A DNA stretch of 64,000 nt from Pseudoramibacter fermentans (GTDB lineage Bacteria; Bacillota; Clostridia; Eubacteriales; Eubacteriaceae): the NCBI GenBank assembly GCA_009493725.1, contig VOGB01000005.1, positions 62,001-126,000 of the forward strand, given 5' to 3'. Under the pieces are notes generated by a model. It did not search any database. It was not told the DNA's origin and was given only the letters and a program-made list of their open reading frames with translations. The position numbers and the translations under genes are program-made. Below are positions 1 through 8,354 of this stretch, piece after piece (the first letter of the stretch is position 1; every line of letters starts with the position of its first letter).

Positions 1-364
1 GAATGCGCGCCTGCAGGTTTTGCTTACGGGCCGCGCTCCATTTCGCGCATTCTCTGACCTTCGGCAGGCCGTTGGGCTCGGCCAATTCTTCGATAATGGC
101 CATAATCTCATCCGTTGACACCGGGTCCGGCCCGCTGATGAGGTCCGAGACGTCCAGGGCCACATCCTCCCGCACGGATTCGCGGTAGTCGAGATAATAC
201 CCCTTGTCCTGGTAAATCAGCGTCAAAAGCGCGAGATAGGTCAATGCCGCCGCAGGCCCGTGGTGCGCCCGCGGCGCTCTGAGCTTGCGGTCCGTGAGCA
301 GGCCCACCTCGAAGGGAAACCAATCCAGCCCCGTTTTGCAGGGGCGTCCTCTTTTGTTTGCCAT
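1..364 (-). CDS. Lin1244/Lin1753-like (DUF4373) replication protein, 3' end cut by window
   Basis: The reading frame starts at an ATG at 364-362, seven bases behind a strong AAGGAGG site, and runs open for 121 codons to the window edge, so the C-terminus is missing. The N-terminal pattern Gly-Leu-Asp-Trp-Phe-Pro-Phe-Glu-Val, followed by a helical stretch with a Gly-Tyr-Tyr near residue 60, matches the N-terminal domain of Lin1244/Lin1753-like proteins. Those proteins are typical of phage replisome organisers and plasmid or ICE replication genes. The match suggests that another mobile element or prophage lies just outside the window. Family assignment is by pattern recognition; the exact role (origin binding or helicase loading) is inference. 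Confidence 0.6.
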   Translation of the reverse strand, partial: MANKRGRPCKTGLDWFPFEVGLLTDRKLRAPRAHHGPAAALTYLALLTLIYQDKGYYLDYRESVREDVALDVSDLISGPDPVSTDEIMAIIEELAEPNGLPKVRECAKWSAARKQNLQARI

Positions 365-421
365 TTTTTCCTCCTTATCATTTCATCTCTCTTATATAAT
401 GCGTAAATTTGCCAAAGGGTT

Positions 422-459
422 GACAAAAATTTTTGCCCACAGGCAAAAAAATTTTGTTC
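422..459. repeat. AT-rich imperfect palindrome upstream of the DUF4373 gene
   Basis: Two arms of about 16 bases, each an A/T run capped by GCC or GGC, face each other across a four-base loop (CACA). It lies between the LysR stop and the DUF4373 start, about 60 bases upstream of the latter. It could be an operator, a bidirectional terminator or a replication-associated site. The sequence shows only the symmetry. Confidence 0.4.
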
Positions 460-566
460 ACGCGTAGAATGGGTCCATTTTGCAAAGACTTTTATGACAT
501 AAAAAGATAAAAAAAATTGTCTTCCCCTTTAAACAAGAGGAAGACCAAAACAAACCGGGGCCTCCT

Positions 567-1454
567 TTACCGGGCGGCGGTAAGCTCCCGGCAGATGGCT
601 TCAATTTGGCCCGAATAGACGCTGCCCTTTTCCCAGATGAAGTCGAAGGGGTGGGTCATGTGAAAATCGTTAAGGGGGATCTCCCGCAGGGTGCCGCAGG
701 CCAGCTCCGGTGCCACCGCAATGCGGTAGAGAAAGGAAATCCCGCAGTCGTTTTTGAGCAGGGCGATGATAGTGTGCATGTTGCCCACCTCGACCGACGC
801 CTTGAAATCCGACAGGCGGATGCCCTTGGCCGAAAGGCTTCGCGCCAGGATGTCCCGGGTGCCGGAGCCGGGCTCCCGCAGGATGATGCGCTCCGCCGGC
901 AGGTCCCCCAGGGCCTTCACCTGGCCCACGGCGAAGCGGTGGCTCGCCGCGCAGACGGCGACAAAGGGCTGGTGGCTGAAGGTCAGGTGGGCGAAGTCGT
1001 CTTTGGGATAATAGCCCTCCACCAGCGCGAAATCGATGGCCCCCGATTGAAGCAGGCCCAGCAGCTTCTGGGTATTGCCGAAAACCACGTGAATGCTCCA
1101 GTCGGGATGATTTTTTAACAGCGCGGTCAGCGGGCCGGCGATGGCGTACTCCCCGACGGTCATGGTCACGCCGATGGCGATGGACCATTTCCCGGAGCGG
1201 ACGGCCTGCATCTCCTTGTGGATGCGGGCGTCGTCATTTTTCTGCACCAGCAGCCGCGCCCGGAGAATTTTCCCCTGGGGGGTGAGGGTCAGGGTCTTCT
1301 TCTCGTAATGAAAGAGCTTGACGCCGTAATGATCCTCCAGAAAATGAATGTGCTGGGAGACGGCGGGCTGAGTAATGTGCAATATCTCAGCCGCCTTGGT
1401 GTAATTCAATGTCCGGCAGACCGCTAAAAAGGTTTGAACGCGAAAATCAAGCAT
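567..1454 (-). CDS. LysR family transcriptional regulator (YeiE/CysL-like)
   Basis: A 295-residue protein of normal LysR length. Residues 1-60 form the winged helix-turn-helix, with the classic Thr-Lys-Ala-Ala-Glu then Gln-Pro-Ala-Val-Ser-Gln pattern at 19-35. About residues 90-290 form the periplasmic-binding-like effector domain. The ATG follows GAGAGG at good spacing. It is transcribed divergently from a YeiH-type membrane protein across 132 bases, the usual arrangement of a LysR regulator with its target. By analogy with the YeiE/YeiH and CysL pairs it probably senses a small sulfur-containing or related anion and activates the exporter; the ligand is inference. Confidence 0.85.
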   Translation of the reverse strand: MLDFRVQTFLAVCRTLNYTKAAEILHITQPAVSQHIHFLEDHYGVKLFHYEKKTLTLTPQGKILRARLLVQKNDDARIHKEMQAVRSGKWSIAIGVTMTVGEYAIAGPLTALLKNHPDWSIHVVFGNTQKLLGLLQSGAIDFALVEGYYPKDDFAHLTFSHQPFVAVCAASHRFAVGQVKALGDLPAERIILREPGSGTRDILARSLSAKGIRLSDFKASVEVGNMHTIIALLKNDCGISFLYRIAVAPELACGTLREIPLNDFHMTHPFDFIWEKGSVYSGQIEAICRELTAAR

Positions 1455-1506
1455 GCCATTCCTCTCATCAATAATTTTTTCTTATTGTTTTATAAAAATT
1501 CATCAT

Positions 1507-1535
1507 TTTACATTTTGGTTATGTTTCTTTATACT
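1507..1535 (+). promoter_or_regulatory. Candidate promoter for the YeiH-type gene
   Basis: TTTACA (1507-1512) and TATACT (1530-1535) are separated by 17 bases, and the gene starts 51 bases further on. The site lies in the divergent LysR/YeiH intergenic region, so LysR control is likely. No LysR box could be fixed with confidence. Confidence 0.5.
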
Positions 1536-1586
1536 AGCACATGCCTTTAGGAAATTCAAAACTTGTTGCGTTTAGGGAGGATAATC

Positions 1587-2627
1587 ATGAAATCATATTT
1601 GAAAAATTTTGGTCCGGGACTGGGCGTTTGCTTCGCCATCGCCATTCCAGCCTGGCTGCTCGGGAAGGTTTTCCCTGTCGTCGGCGGCGCCGTCATTGCC
1701 ATTCTGGCCGGTATGGTCATCACCTTGTTCTGGAATGACAAGGGCGTCTGTGATCCGGGCGTTCACTGGACCTCGAAATACATTCTTCAGGCGGCCGTCG
1801 TCCTCCTCGGATTCGGGATGGATTTAGGCGTCATTCTGCAGACCGGCCGTCAGTCGCTGCCGATCATCGTCTGCACGATTTCCACCTCGCTGATTCTCGC
1901 CTGGCTTTTGCAAAAAGCCCTGCACATACCGGGAAAGACGTCCATCTTGATCGGCGTCGGCAGCTCGATCTGCGGCGGCTCGGCCATTGCCGCAACCGCA
2001 CCTGTGATCCACGCCGATGACAACGAGGTCGCTCAGTCCATTTCGGTCATCTTTTTCTTTAACGTCCTGGCGGCCATTTTCTTTCTGATGCTTGGCCACG
2101 CCCTGGGCTTCTCCACCACCAGCGGCGGTCCCTTCGGCATTTTCGCCGGCACCGCTGTCAACGACACCTCATCAGTCACAGCGGCGGCGGCGACCTGGGA
2201 CAGCATGTGGCACCTCGGCACGCAGACCCTCGACAAGGCCGTGACGGTTAAGCTGACCCGGACCCTCGCCATCATTCCGATCACCCTGGTCCTCGCCATG
2301 GTGCAGGCCCGGGCTGAAAAGAACGACCGCGGGGAAAGCGGCGGGTTCAGCTTCCGCCGGGCCTTCCCGATGTTCATCCTTTATTTTGTCCTCGCCGCTG
2401 TCATCACCACCGTCTGCATCCATTTCGGCGTCCCTGCCGCAGCCTTCGCGCCGCTGAAGGAACTGTCGAAGTTCATGATCATTGTGGCCATGGCTGCCAT
2501 CGGCCTCAACAGTAACGTCGTCAAACTCATCAAATCCGGCGGCAGGCCCATCGTTCTGGGCGCCTGCTGCTGGGCCGGCATCACCGTTGTCAGCCTGCTG
2601 ATGCAGCACGTCATGCACATCTGGTAA
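1587..2627 (+). CDS. yeiH: Putative sulfate exporter family membrane protein (YeiH/UPF0324)
   Basis: A polytopic membrane protein of 346 residues with about ten hydrophobic helices, Gly/Ser-rich turns (a Gly-Ser-Ser-Ile-Cys-Gly-Gly-Ser-Ala segment near residue 130) and a conserved Asn-Asp-Thr-Ser-Ser near residue 193. This is the pattern of the YeiH/UPF0324 family (PF03601). The ATG at 1587 lies six bases after AGGGAGG; an upstream in-frame TTG at 1563 overlaps that site and was rejected. Family members are annotated as putative sulfate or sulfonate exporters, but the substrate is not established. The divergent LysR gene is the expected partner. Confidence 0.85.
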   Translation: MKSYLKNFGPGLGVCFAIAIPAWLLGKVFPVVGGAVIAILAGMVITLFWNDKGVCDPGVHWTSKYILQAAVVLLGFGMDLGVILQTGRQSLPIIVCTISTSLILAWLLQKALHIPGKTSILIGVGSSICGGSAIAATAPVIHADDNEVAQSISVIFFFNVLAAIFFLMLGHALGFSTTSGGPFGIFAGTAVNDTSSVTAAAATWDSMWHLGTQTLDKAVTVKLTRTLAIIPITLVLAMVQARAEKNDRGESGGFSFRRAFPMFILYFVLAAVITTVCIHFGVPAAAFAPLKELSKFMIIVAMAAIGLNSNVVKLIKSGGRPIVLGACCWAGITVVSLLMQHVMHIW

Positions 2628-2646
2628 GGCGCCTGTCTCTCAACAA

Positions 2647-2683
2647 TCGCCGCCCTCACGTGTCTTGGGGGGCGGCGGTTTTG
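2647..2683 (+). terminator. Rho-independent terminator after the YeiH-type gene
   Basis: A G+C-rich stem (CCGCCGCCC paired with GGGCGGCGG) followed by TTTTG, about 20 bases after the stop codon. Confidence 0.75.
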
Positions 2684-2747
2684 CTGTCTGAGATTTACAT
2701 GGCGCACAAAAAAAGACTGCCCGAAGGCAGCCCCGCATCATTCTGGA

Positions 2748-3131
2748 TTATTTTTTCCGCATGACTTCGATCTGGTAGCCGTCCGGATCGGTCAGGAAAT
2801 AATAATCCTTCGTCGCGCCGAGCCCCTTGAGCGGACCAACCTTGTAGCCCTTCGCCTGATGTTCGGCGTGGGCCGCTTCCAGATTGTCGACCTCCACCGC
2901 AATGTGGCCGTAGCCGGTGCCGAGATCGTAGGGCTGTGCCGGATCGTAATTGTACGTCAATTCCAGCTCGAAATCCGACTGACCATCCGACAGATAAACC
3001 AAAGTGAATTTTCCTTCCGGCTTATCTTTGCGGCGGACTTCCTTCATTCCGAGGGCATCATCGTAAAATTTAAGTGAACGATCTAAATCGTAAACGCGGA
3101 TCATTTCGTGAATCATTCTGCATGCTGGCAT
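2748..3131 (-). CDS. gloA: Glyoxalase I-like VOC family protein
   Basis: A 127-residue single-subunit glyoxalase-fold protein. All four expected metal ligands are visible: His8, Glu57 (in Glu-Leu-Thr-Tyr-Asn), His76 (in Tyr-Gly-His-Ile-Ala) and Glu122. Two beta-alpha-beta-beta-beta modules make up the full length, as in bacterial lactoylglutathione lyase. The likely role is isomerisation of the methylglyoxal-thiol hemithioacetal to a 2-hydroxyacyl thioester in the cytoplasm. Many Clostridia lack glutathione, so the thiol cofactor is uncertain. AGGTGG precedes the ATG. The gene symbol is by family resemblance only. Confidence 0.8.
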   Translation of the reverse strand: MPACRMIHEMIRVYDLDRSLKFYDDALGMKEVRRKDKPEGKFTLVYLSDGQSDFELELTYNYDPAQPYDLGTGYGHIAVEVDNLEAAHAEHQAKGYKVGPLKGLGATKDYYFLTDPDGYQIEVMRKK

Positions 3132-3189
3132 GTTTATCCCACCTTTCGTGATTTGTTTAATTGTATTTTATTTGAATCACACCGATAAA

Positions 3190-3765
3190 TCAACTCAAAA
3201 TATCGTGGACGCGCTGCTGAAGTGCCGGCACCACCTGTTCCTCAAACCACGGATTTTTGCGCTGCCATCTGAAATTCAGCGGACTCGGATGCACAATTGG
3301 GAAATATTCCGGCAGATATGCCTTGTAAGCCGCGACGGTTTCTGTCAGATTTCTTTTCTTCTTCCCTTTAAGATAATAATCCACCGCGTACTTGCCGATC
3401 AAAATGGTCATCTCGACGTCCGGCATCATACGCAGAATCTGAGGATGATAGGTCTGCGCGATAAATTTCCGAGGCGGCAGATCGCCGGACTTGCCCTTGC
3501 CCGGATAGTAAAAATCCATCGGCATAATCGCAATTTTCGAGGAGTAGAACGTCTCCCGGTCGATACCCATCCAGCGGATCAGCTTTTCGCCAGACTTGTC
3601 GTTAAACGGAATTCTGGTTTCCTCGACCTTTCTTCCCGGCGCCTGCCCGATGAGCAGAATCTTGGCGTTTGAGCTGATTTGAAATACCGGCGGCACGCCC
3701 CGCTTGGTGTAGGCTTGATTTCTTTCATCTGCCTTCAGTTTTTCCACGATTTCCTCTACTGTCAT
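3190..3765 (-). CDS. Uracil-DNA glycosylase superfamily protein
   Basis: A 191-residue protein with the two hallmark UDG-superfamily motifs: Gly-Gln-Ala-Pro-Gly at 40-44 (water-activating loop) and His-Pro-Ser-Pro at 159-162 (DNA minor-groove loop). No four-cysteine iron-sulfur cluster is visible, unlike family 4 and 5 enzymes, so this is the smaller COG1573-like type. It probably removes uracil or a related base from DNA in base excision repair. It lies 58 bases upstream of the glyoxalase gene on the same strand and may be co-transcribed with it. Substrate range cannot be read from the sequence. Confidence 0.8.
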   Translation of the reverse strand: MTVEEIVEKLKADERNQAYTKRGVPPVFQISSNAKILLIGQAPGRKVEETRIPFNDKSGEKLIRWMGIDRETFYSSKIAIMPMDFYYPGKGKSGDLPPRKFIAQTYHPQILRMMPDVEMTILIGKYAVDYYLKGKKKRNLTETVAAYKAYLPEYFPIVHPSPLNFRWQRKNPWFEEQVVPALQQRVHDILS

Positions 3766-3908
3766 TGTATTCCCTTCTTTCGCGCTGGTGTTCCGTTAAT
3801 TTTTTCGAACGATTAAAATTAATTCAGCACACGCTGACTATAAATTAAGCTTATCATATTTTGCCTGCGCGGTACGTTGTTAGGGCAACACGTTTTAATT
3901 TTTCAAAA

Positions 3909-4651
3909 TTAATGCATGATTTGATTTTTAAATTCTTCCTTTTCCTTAGATGACAGTTCATTATAAAGCAGCATAACCATATCGATTCGATCATTGTGTA
4001 CCGCTTCTTTTTCGCCATGTTTCGACATAAAAAAAGAAGTGATTGCACTGGTCAGACTACTGATCAAGCCGATCCCCACGATCATCAATAGCGCTGCAAT
4101 CACTCTACCCGCTGTTGTGACCGGTGAAAGATCCCCATATCCCACAGTCGTTGCCGTGACAAAAGACCACCAGAGTGCATCTAGAAATGACATCTTTTCA
4201 AAATACATCATTCCAATCGACGCACCACCAATGGATGCAAGGGCTAAAAAAATCATATACTTTAATCCATTGGTATCGACAAATTCTTTTAAGTGTTCAA
4301 TCCCACGGGCGCCTCTCGCTGATAATGATGTGAATCGGACCACTTTAACCGCTTTCGACATTTTTGCAAGACGTGCCAATCTGGCTATTTTCAAAATACG
4401 AAAAACACGGAACAATGAATTAAAGGGAAATATAGCAATCAAATCGAAAATATTTGACTTAAAAACTGTCTCTTATCCTTCGCCACTGCGATGCGGACTA
4501 CGTAATCTACGACAAAAATCAGATAAATGATGAGGTCACATATTTTAGCCGCAGGTGGCAGCCCTCTCCACAGATCATCTATCGCTAATGCGACTGATAC
4601 AATCGCCAATAAACAAATGACCGCGTTATAAATTTTTTCTCTTTTATTCAT
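3909..4651 (-). pseudogene. Voltage-gated-type potassium channel, split by a single-base frameshift
   Basis: Two overlapping reading frames together make one six-helix channel of about 246 residues. The upstream frame (4651-4439) holds the start and first membrane helices. The downstream frame (4442-3909) holds the S4-like arginine/lysine-rich helix, the pore with the K+ selectivity filter Thr-Val-Gly-Tyr-Gly-Asp, and the last helix. The frames join if one T is added to the coding-strand run at 4461-4465 (five A on the plus strand): the joined protein then reads Phe-Phe-Lys-Ser-Asn-Ile-Phe-Asp-Leu, as in intact channels. Either the gene is broken or a base is missing in the assembly. With the base restored it would be a cytoplasmic-membrane K+ channel. 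Confidence 0.8.
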
Positions 4652-4735
4652 TCGATCGACATTGCCGCCTCTCTAAATTTATTCAACGATTCTATGAATA
4701 GAAATAACACAGATGCAAGCCACACAGCTGACTTT

Positions 4736-5554
4736 TTATAATCCCAACAATTGCTTCTTTTTTGCGTCGTATTCTTCTTGTGTAATGGCACCGTCGTCGA
4801 GTAACGCTTTGAATTTCGCGATTTCATCCGCGACTGAATAATTCTGTGATGATAGCTCTGGTGTATCGGAAAGCGCTGGCTCTTCTGGTTTCGTCACAAT
4901 ACCGTTGCTTAAAATGATTTCATTACAAATCTCCTGTATTCTTTTGGCTATTTGGTAACTTAAACGATAGATTGTCGAACCAAGTTTTGTTTTCGTTTCA
5001 ATGAGTCTAATTTGTTGATATTCAGGAGTTGATTTAAATCGAAGCCTAACCATCAGACTTTGACAAAAATCTTTTCCTTTCTTCCCCATCATCCCGCCAA
5101 CGATAGCGCCAGCAGGTCCAAAAAGTATGGCTCCAGCTGCGGCCTTTCCAGCGCTTACAGGCGAGCCATCCTCCTTGATGTCTCTTTCGAATACTTTGCA
5201 TTCTAACAAATCACTGGTTTGGCGGAGTTCATATTTAGAGATCCCCGTCTTAATTCGCATATACCCATGAATTGAATCGATCTGCAAATATGATCCCGCC
5301 TTTTTGTTTTGATCCGGTTCAAAATTTTGACCATTTGGAAGAATCTCTCCCTTTCTCTCCAACTTCTGCTTGTTCTTTGCAGCCTTCTTCTCTAATTTAG
5401 CTTGTTTTTTGGCTTCCTTTCTTTGTTCCTTTATTTTGTGCGCTTCAGCTTTTTGCACATTTTTTTCGTGTGCTTTTTGCGCTTTTAACTCTTTTCTCGT
5501 CGCTTTCTGATTGCGTTTGACTTCTCTTTTTTCTTCTTTTCCTTTTCCAAACAT
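4736..5554 (-). CDS. SHOCT-domain protein with charged coiled-coil N-terminus
   Basis: A 272-residue protein. The first 75 or so residues are almost all Lys, Glu, Ala, Gln and Arg, and probably form a coiled coil. A Gly/Ala-rich hydrophobic patch follows at about 135-160. The last 30 residues match the SHOCT domain (Ile-Thr-Gln-Glu-Glu-Tyr-Asp-Ala-Lys-Lys), a short helical pair often found at the ends of oligomerising or membrane-associated proteins. A strong GGAGG precedes the ATG. The molecular function is unknown. Confidence 0.75.
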   Translation of the reverse strand: MFGKGKEEKREVKRNQKATRKELKAQKAHEKNVQKAEAHKIKEQRKEAKKQAKLEKKAAKNKQKLERKGEILPNGQNFEPDQNKKAGSYLQIDSIHGYMRIKTGISKYELRQTSDLLECKVFERDIKEDGSPVSAGKAAAGAILFGPAGAIVGGMMGKKGKDFCQSLMVRLRFKSTPEYQQIRLIETKTKLGSTIYRLSYQIAKRIQEICNEIILSNGIVTKPEEPALSDTPELSSQNYSVADEIAKFKALLDDGAITQEEYDAKKKQLLGL

Positions 5555-5647
5555 AGCGTAGCCTCCTAACCATTCTTTAAATTAATGATATTATATTTTT
5601 GAAAACCTTTCAATATTTTCAAAGATTTTTCACCCGCTGAGTACACC

Positions 5648-5732
5648 AAAAAAAGCGCATTAGATTTTCATCGCATCAAAACGCTGCAAGTCTTTGCAGT
5701 TACACGATGATTTTGATCCAATGCACTTTTTT
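5648..5732. repeat. 85-bp imperfect inverted repeat between converging transcript ends
   Basis: Left arm AAAAAAGCGCATTAGAT and right arm (read on the minus strand) AAAAAAGTGCATTGGAT are followed inward by CATCG on both sides. A smaller hairpin (CTGCAA/TTGCAG) sits in the centre. Both ends carry A/T runs, so on the minus strand it can terminate transcription of the downstream-lying AlbA gene. Its length is more than a simple terminator needs. Confidence 0.55.
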
Positions 5733-5757
5733 GATTTGCTGCTCGCAAAAATTGGCA

Positions 5758-7005
5758 TCACTTTGAGTATTTTGTTCCCCTGCCCCTGCCTGAAATGGTC
5801 ACATAATGCTTAGATGCAAGATCCTTCAGCAGCTTTGTCGTTTTGGACCGCCCAAAGGGCAGCGCGTCTGTGATTTCGCCGATCGATTTCGGCAAATTCT
5901 GGCTGAGGACACCCAGCACCATCAACTCATCATCGGTTAAATCCTGGCGGTCGACAATGGGGAGCGTGACCTTTATCGAATTTTCGAAAATTTCAAAAGC
6001 CGGCTTTTTGTCGCTGCCGCGATACGCTTCTTTGATTCTGAGCACGCCTGTTCCCAAAATTTCAACGATATGCAGCCGGTAAAATACATTGCCGATAATT
6101 GGATTGCGCAGCACGGAGACACTGCCGTTCAGATACTCTTCCTCAGATATGCCGCTCGGCAGCCCGCCGGGTGAAGTCACTTCGATCCTGTCATCGTACA
6201 TCATCACGCGGATTTGCGCGTCAACATCCCAAGTGCGGTGAATCAACGCGTTCGCGATGGTTTCCCGAAAGGCTTCCTCCGGAATTCTCTCAATTACCTT
6301 TCGTTCCATCCCCTGGATGGCTTCATACCGGTAAAAATCCCGGAATATTTTTACCGTTTCATCCAATTCTGTCAAAATCGAACGGTTTTCAATCATTTCC
6401 CGTTTCAATATGATGCTGATCGATTCGCCGAAACGCGCGATATCGATACCGGGGAATCCGTTCACATCCGCCAGCAGCTCCGCCGCGTGATTGTATCCCT
6501 CTGTGTCGCTATAAAGATTCAATGTTTTTAGAATGTCTTGGTTGATTTCCGCGATGCCGATTTCCCGGACCGCGGCCATTTGCAGCACGTTAAAGGTTAA
6601 ATCCTGCCGATTTGCCGGCAATTGTTCAAAGTGCATGTGCCTTCCTTTTAAGATCAACCGCGTCAGCTCAAGGGCGTCAACCTCAATCGTCGCCAAATCA
6701 TTTCTGCGGTACGCTTTCCCCTTGTAAAGATAAGGAGGGCTGATGCCCGGTTCTACAGAAAGCGTCACCGTTCTTTCATTCGGCTGTACACTGAGTGCAT
6801 ACGTCGGCTGAGGGTGAATCGTATCGTTGATCTTATTTTCAATATCCAGGCATGCCTGCTCCGGATTATTAAGACCGCAAACGGTCCCGTCATCATTGAC
6901 GCCGAAAATTACGCTTCCGCCGCCGTAATTGGCAAAAGCGCTGATTGTTTTTAAAAATGTATTGGAAATACGCGATTTAAACTCCAATGTTTTCGATTCC
7001 CGCAT
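5758..7005 (-). CDS. AlbA_2/Schlafen-type ATP-binding transcriptional regulator (COG2865)
   Basis: A 415-residue protein in three parts. Residues 4-110 are the AlbA_2 (Schlafen-like) domain, with Glu-Ser-Lys-Thr-Leu-Glu-Phe-Lys at the start and the Asn-Tyr-Gly-Gly-Gly and Gly-Val-Asn-Asp-Asp-Gly motifs. A GHKL-like ATP-binding module follows at about 235-330, with Asn-Ala-Leu-Ile-His-Arg and a Pro-Gly-Gly-Leu-Pro loop. A winged-helix segment ends the protein. Members of this family are DNA- or RNA-binding regulators, common near mobile elements and stress genes. The specific target is unknown. GAGGAGG precedes the ATG. Confidence 0.8.
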   Translation of the reverse strand: MRESKTLEFKSRISNTFLKTISAFANYGGGSVIFGVNDDGTVCGLNNPEQACLDIENKINDTIHPQPTYALSVQPNERTVTLSVEPGISPPYLYKGKAYRRNDLATIEVDALELTRLILKGRHMHFEQLPANRQDLTFNVLQMAAVREIGIAEINQDILKTLNLYSDTEGYNHAAELLADVNGFPGIDIARFGESISIILKREMIENRSILTELDETVKIFRDFYRYEAIQGMERKVIERIPEEAFRETIANALIHRTWDVDAQIRVMMYDDRIEVTSPGGLPSGISEEEYLNGSVSVLRNPIIGNVFYRLHIVEILGTGVLRIKEAYRGSDKKPAFEIFENSIKVTLPIVDRQDLTDDELMVLGVLSQNLPKSIGEITDALPFGRSKTTKLLKDLASKHYVTISGRGRGTKYSK

Positions 7006-7152
7006 GGCCCCTCCTCATATCGCATCTTTTTCGATTATTATAATGAATAAGCAATTAAAAAACAATCACAAAAATTTGCGATTGCTTTACGACTGTTTTT
7101 CGGTTGTATTTTCGCTTTTACGATTGCATCGATGATGATGATTAACTTCCCC

Positions 7153-7207
7153 TTGACATCCTTTGCCTGCCGTCGTATATTAATCGCAACAGCATACGAC
7201 GACAGGC
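7153..7207 (+). promoter_or_regulatory. Sigma-A promoter overlapped by a 14-bp inverted-repeat operator
   Basis: TTGACA (7153-7158) and TATATT (7176-7181) are 17 bases apart. Arms GCCTGCCGTCGTAT (7165-7178) and ATACGACGACAGGC (7194-7207) form an inverted repeat with one mismatch that covers the -10 box and the start site. This is the geometry of a repressor operator. It lies about 100 bases upstream of the DUF4097 gene, and about 150 bases upstream of the divergent AlbA_2-type regulator, a possible but unproven binder. Confidence 0.7.
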
Positions 7208-7305
7208 ATAATACGTCAGACCATGTATCTTGACGCAACATGAGAAAGGCGGGTCGCCGTCCGAAAACTGCTCGAATCCATTTTTAACGCGAAAGGAGAA
7301 CCGCA

Positions 7306-8079
7306 ATGAAAAACAAGCGCAGCCTCTGCCTGATTCTGATTGCCGCCGTCGCCTTGGCCGTCATCGCCTTTGGCGCCGGGCAACATCTGGGGGCCGGGCA
7401 TCTGTCCCCCGACTCGGACGAGGACAATTTCGCCTTCCCTTGGACTAAAGCCCACCAGACCACCGTCCGCAAAAAGCTCGACACCTTTGACCGCGCCGAT
7501 ATCCACCTCGACAACACGGACATCACCCTCCAAGACGGCGACGGCTTTGCCATGGTCTACCGCGGGCCAAAGGGCACCTGCCCCACCCTCACCGTCACAG
7601 ACGGAAAGCTCACTGCCAAAGCGGCGAAGACCGCCGTCGGCGCCCATCAAGACGCCGAGCTGACGCTCACGATTCCGAGGGGGCGCGCTGAACTCAAAAC
7701 CCTCACCCTGGCCGCTGATAACGGCGACATCACCGTCGAGCCCGCCCAAACCTTCAGGACCCTGACCCTCGAGAGCCAAAACGGCGATATCGACCTCGAC
7801 GCCTGTGACGGGACCACCCTGAAGGCCACGACTTCAAACGGGGATATCGACCTCGAAAGTACGGCCTTTACCACCGCTGAGCTGACCGCCGACAACGGCG
7901 ACATCTCGGCCGCCCCGGCCGACAGCCTCGCCCGCTACACCATCTCCGCCAAAACCGACACCGGCGACATCGATATCGGCGAGCGCGAATACAACGCCGG
8001 CACCATCCGCGTCGGCAGCGGTGACAAGACCATCACCGCCCACACCAACACCGGCGACATCGACATCGAAAACGACTGA
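7306..8079 (+). CDS. DUF4097 beta-strand-repeat protein, membrane-anchored
   Basis: A 257-residue protein. Residues 1-30 form a signal/anchor helix after a Lys-Asn-Lys-Arg start. The C-terminal two thirds repeat the unit Asn-Gly-Asp-Ile-(Asp/Thr) about every 20 residues, at least seven times. This is the right-handed beta-solenoid pattern of DUF4097/putative-adhesin proteins found outside the cell membrane, often next to envelope-stress genes. AAAGGAG precedes the ATG. Base composition is visibly more GC-rich than the DNA that follows. The last 44 codons are duplicated almost exactly at 9590-9721. The function is unknown; it is probably an envelope protein. Confidence 0.75.
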   Translation: MKNKRSLCLILIAAVALAVIAFGAGQHLGAGHLSPDSDEDNFAFPWTKAHQTTVRKKLDTFDRADIHLDNTDITLQDGDGFAMVYRGPKGTCPTLTVTDGKLTAKAAKTAVGAHQDAELTLTIPRGRAELKTLTLAADNGDITVEPAQTFRTLTLESQNGDIDLDACDGTTLKATTSNGDIDLESTAFTTAELTADNGDISAAPADSLARYTISAKTDTGDIDIGEREYNAGTIRVGSGDKTITAHTNTGDIDIEND

Positions 8080-8091
8080 TGTTGATGAATT

Positions 8092-8282
8092 AAAAAATCC
8101 CTGCCGTCTTGAATGTCAAGACGAACAGGGATTTATTTTTATTCCAACTCGTTGCCGAAAACCACAACTTAACGCTTTTTGTTTATAAATTGTGTGATGT
8201 GGTTTTCATATTATTCTGATAATCCATATTATACTGCCTGTACGACGAGAATTTATCAATATCTTATCAGATGTGATAAAAC
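8092..8282 (+). repeat. Boundary repeat copy 1 (headed by a terminator hairpin)
   Basis: It begins with a strong hairpin (AAATCCCTG...CAGGGATTT with an inner GTCTTGA/TCAAGAC stem, followed by TTTATTTTT). This is a good terminator for the DUF4097 gene. About 140 AT-rich bases follow, ending in TTATC-N6-GATAA. The same layout recurs at 9740-9930 and 17544-17720, in the same orientation. The AT-rich methyltransferase segment starts right after it. Confidence 0.65.
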
Positions 8283-8354
8283 CGATGGTTGCGAAGAAAG
8301 AATAACTGCCACCGGATTGTTTTTGTCAAATGTATTTCTTAAATTACAATTCTC

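Noticed and set aside
7690..8075. Short repeated units resembling a CRISPR or tandem array in the DUF4097 gene
   Set aside because: The units encode the Asn-Gly-Asp-Ile repeats of a beta-solenoid in frame and vary at the codon level. There are no spacers and no cas genes.
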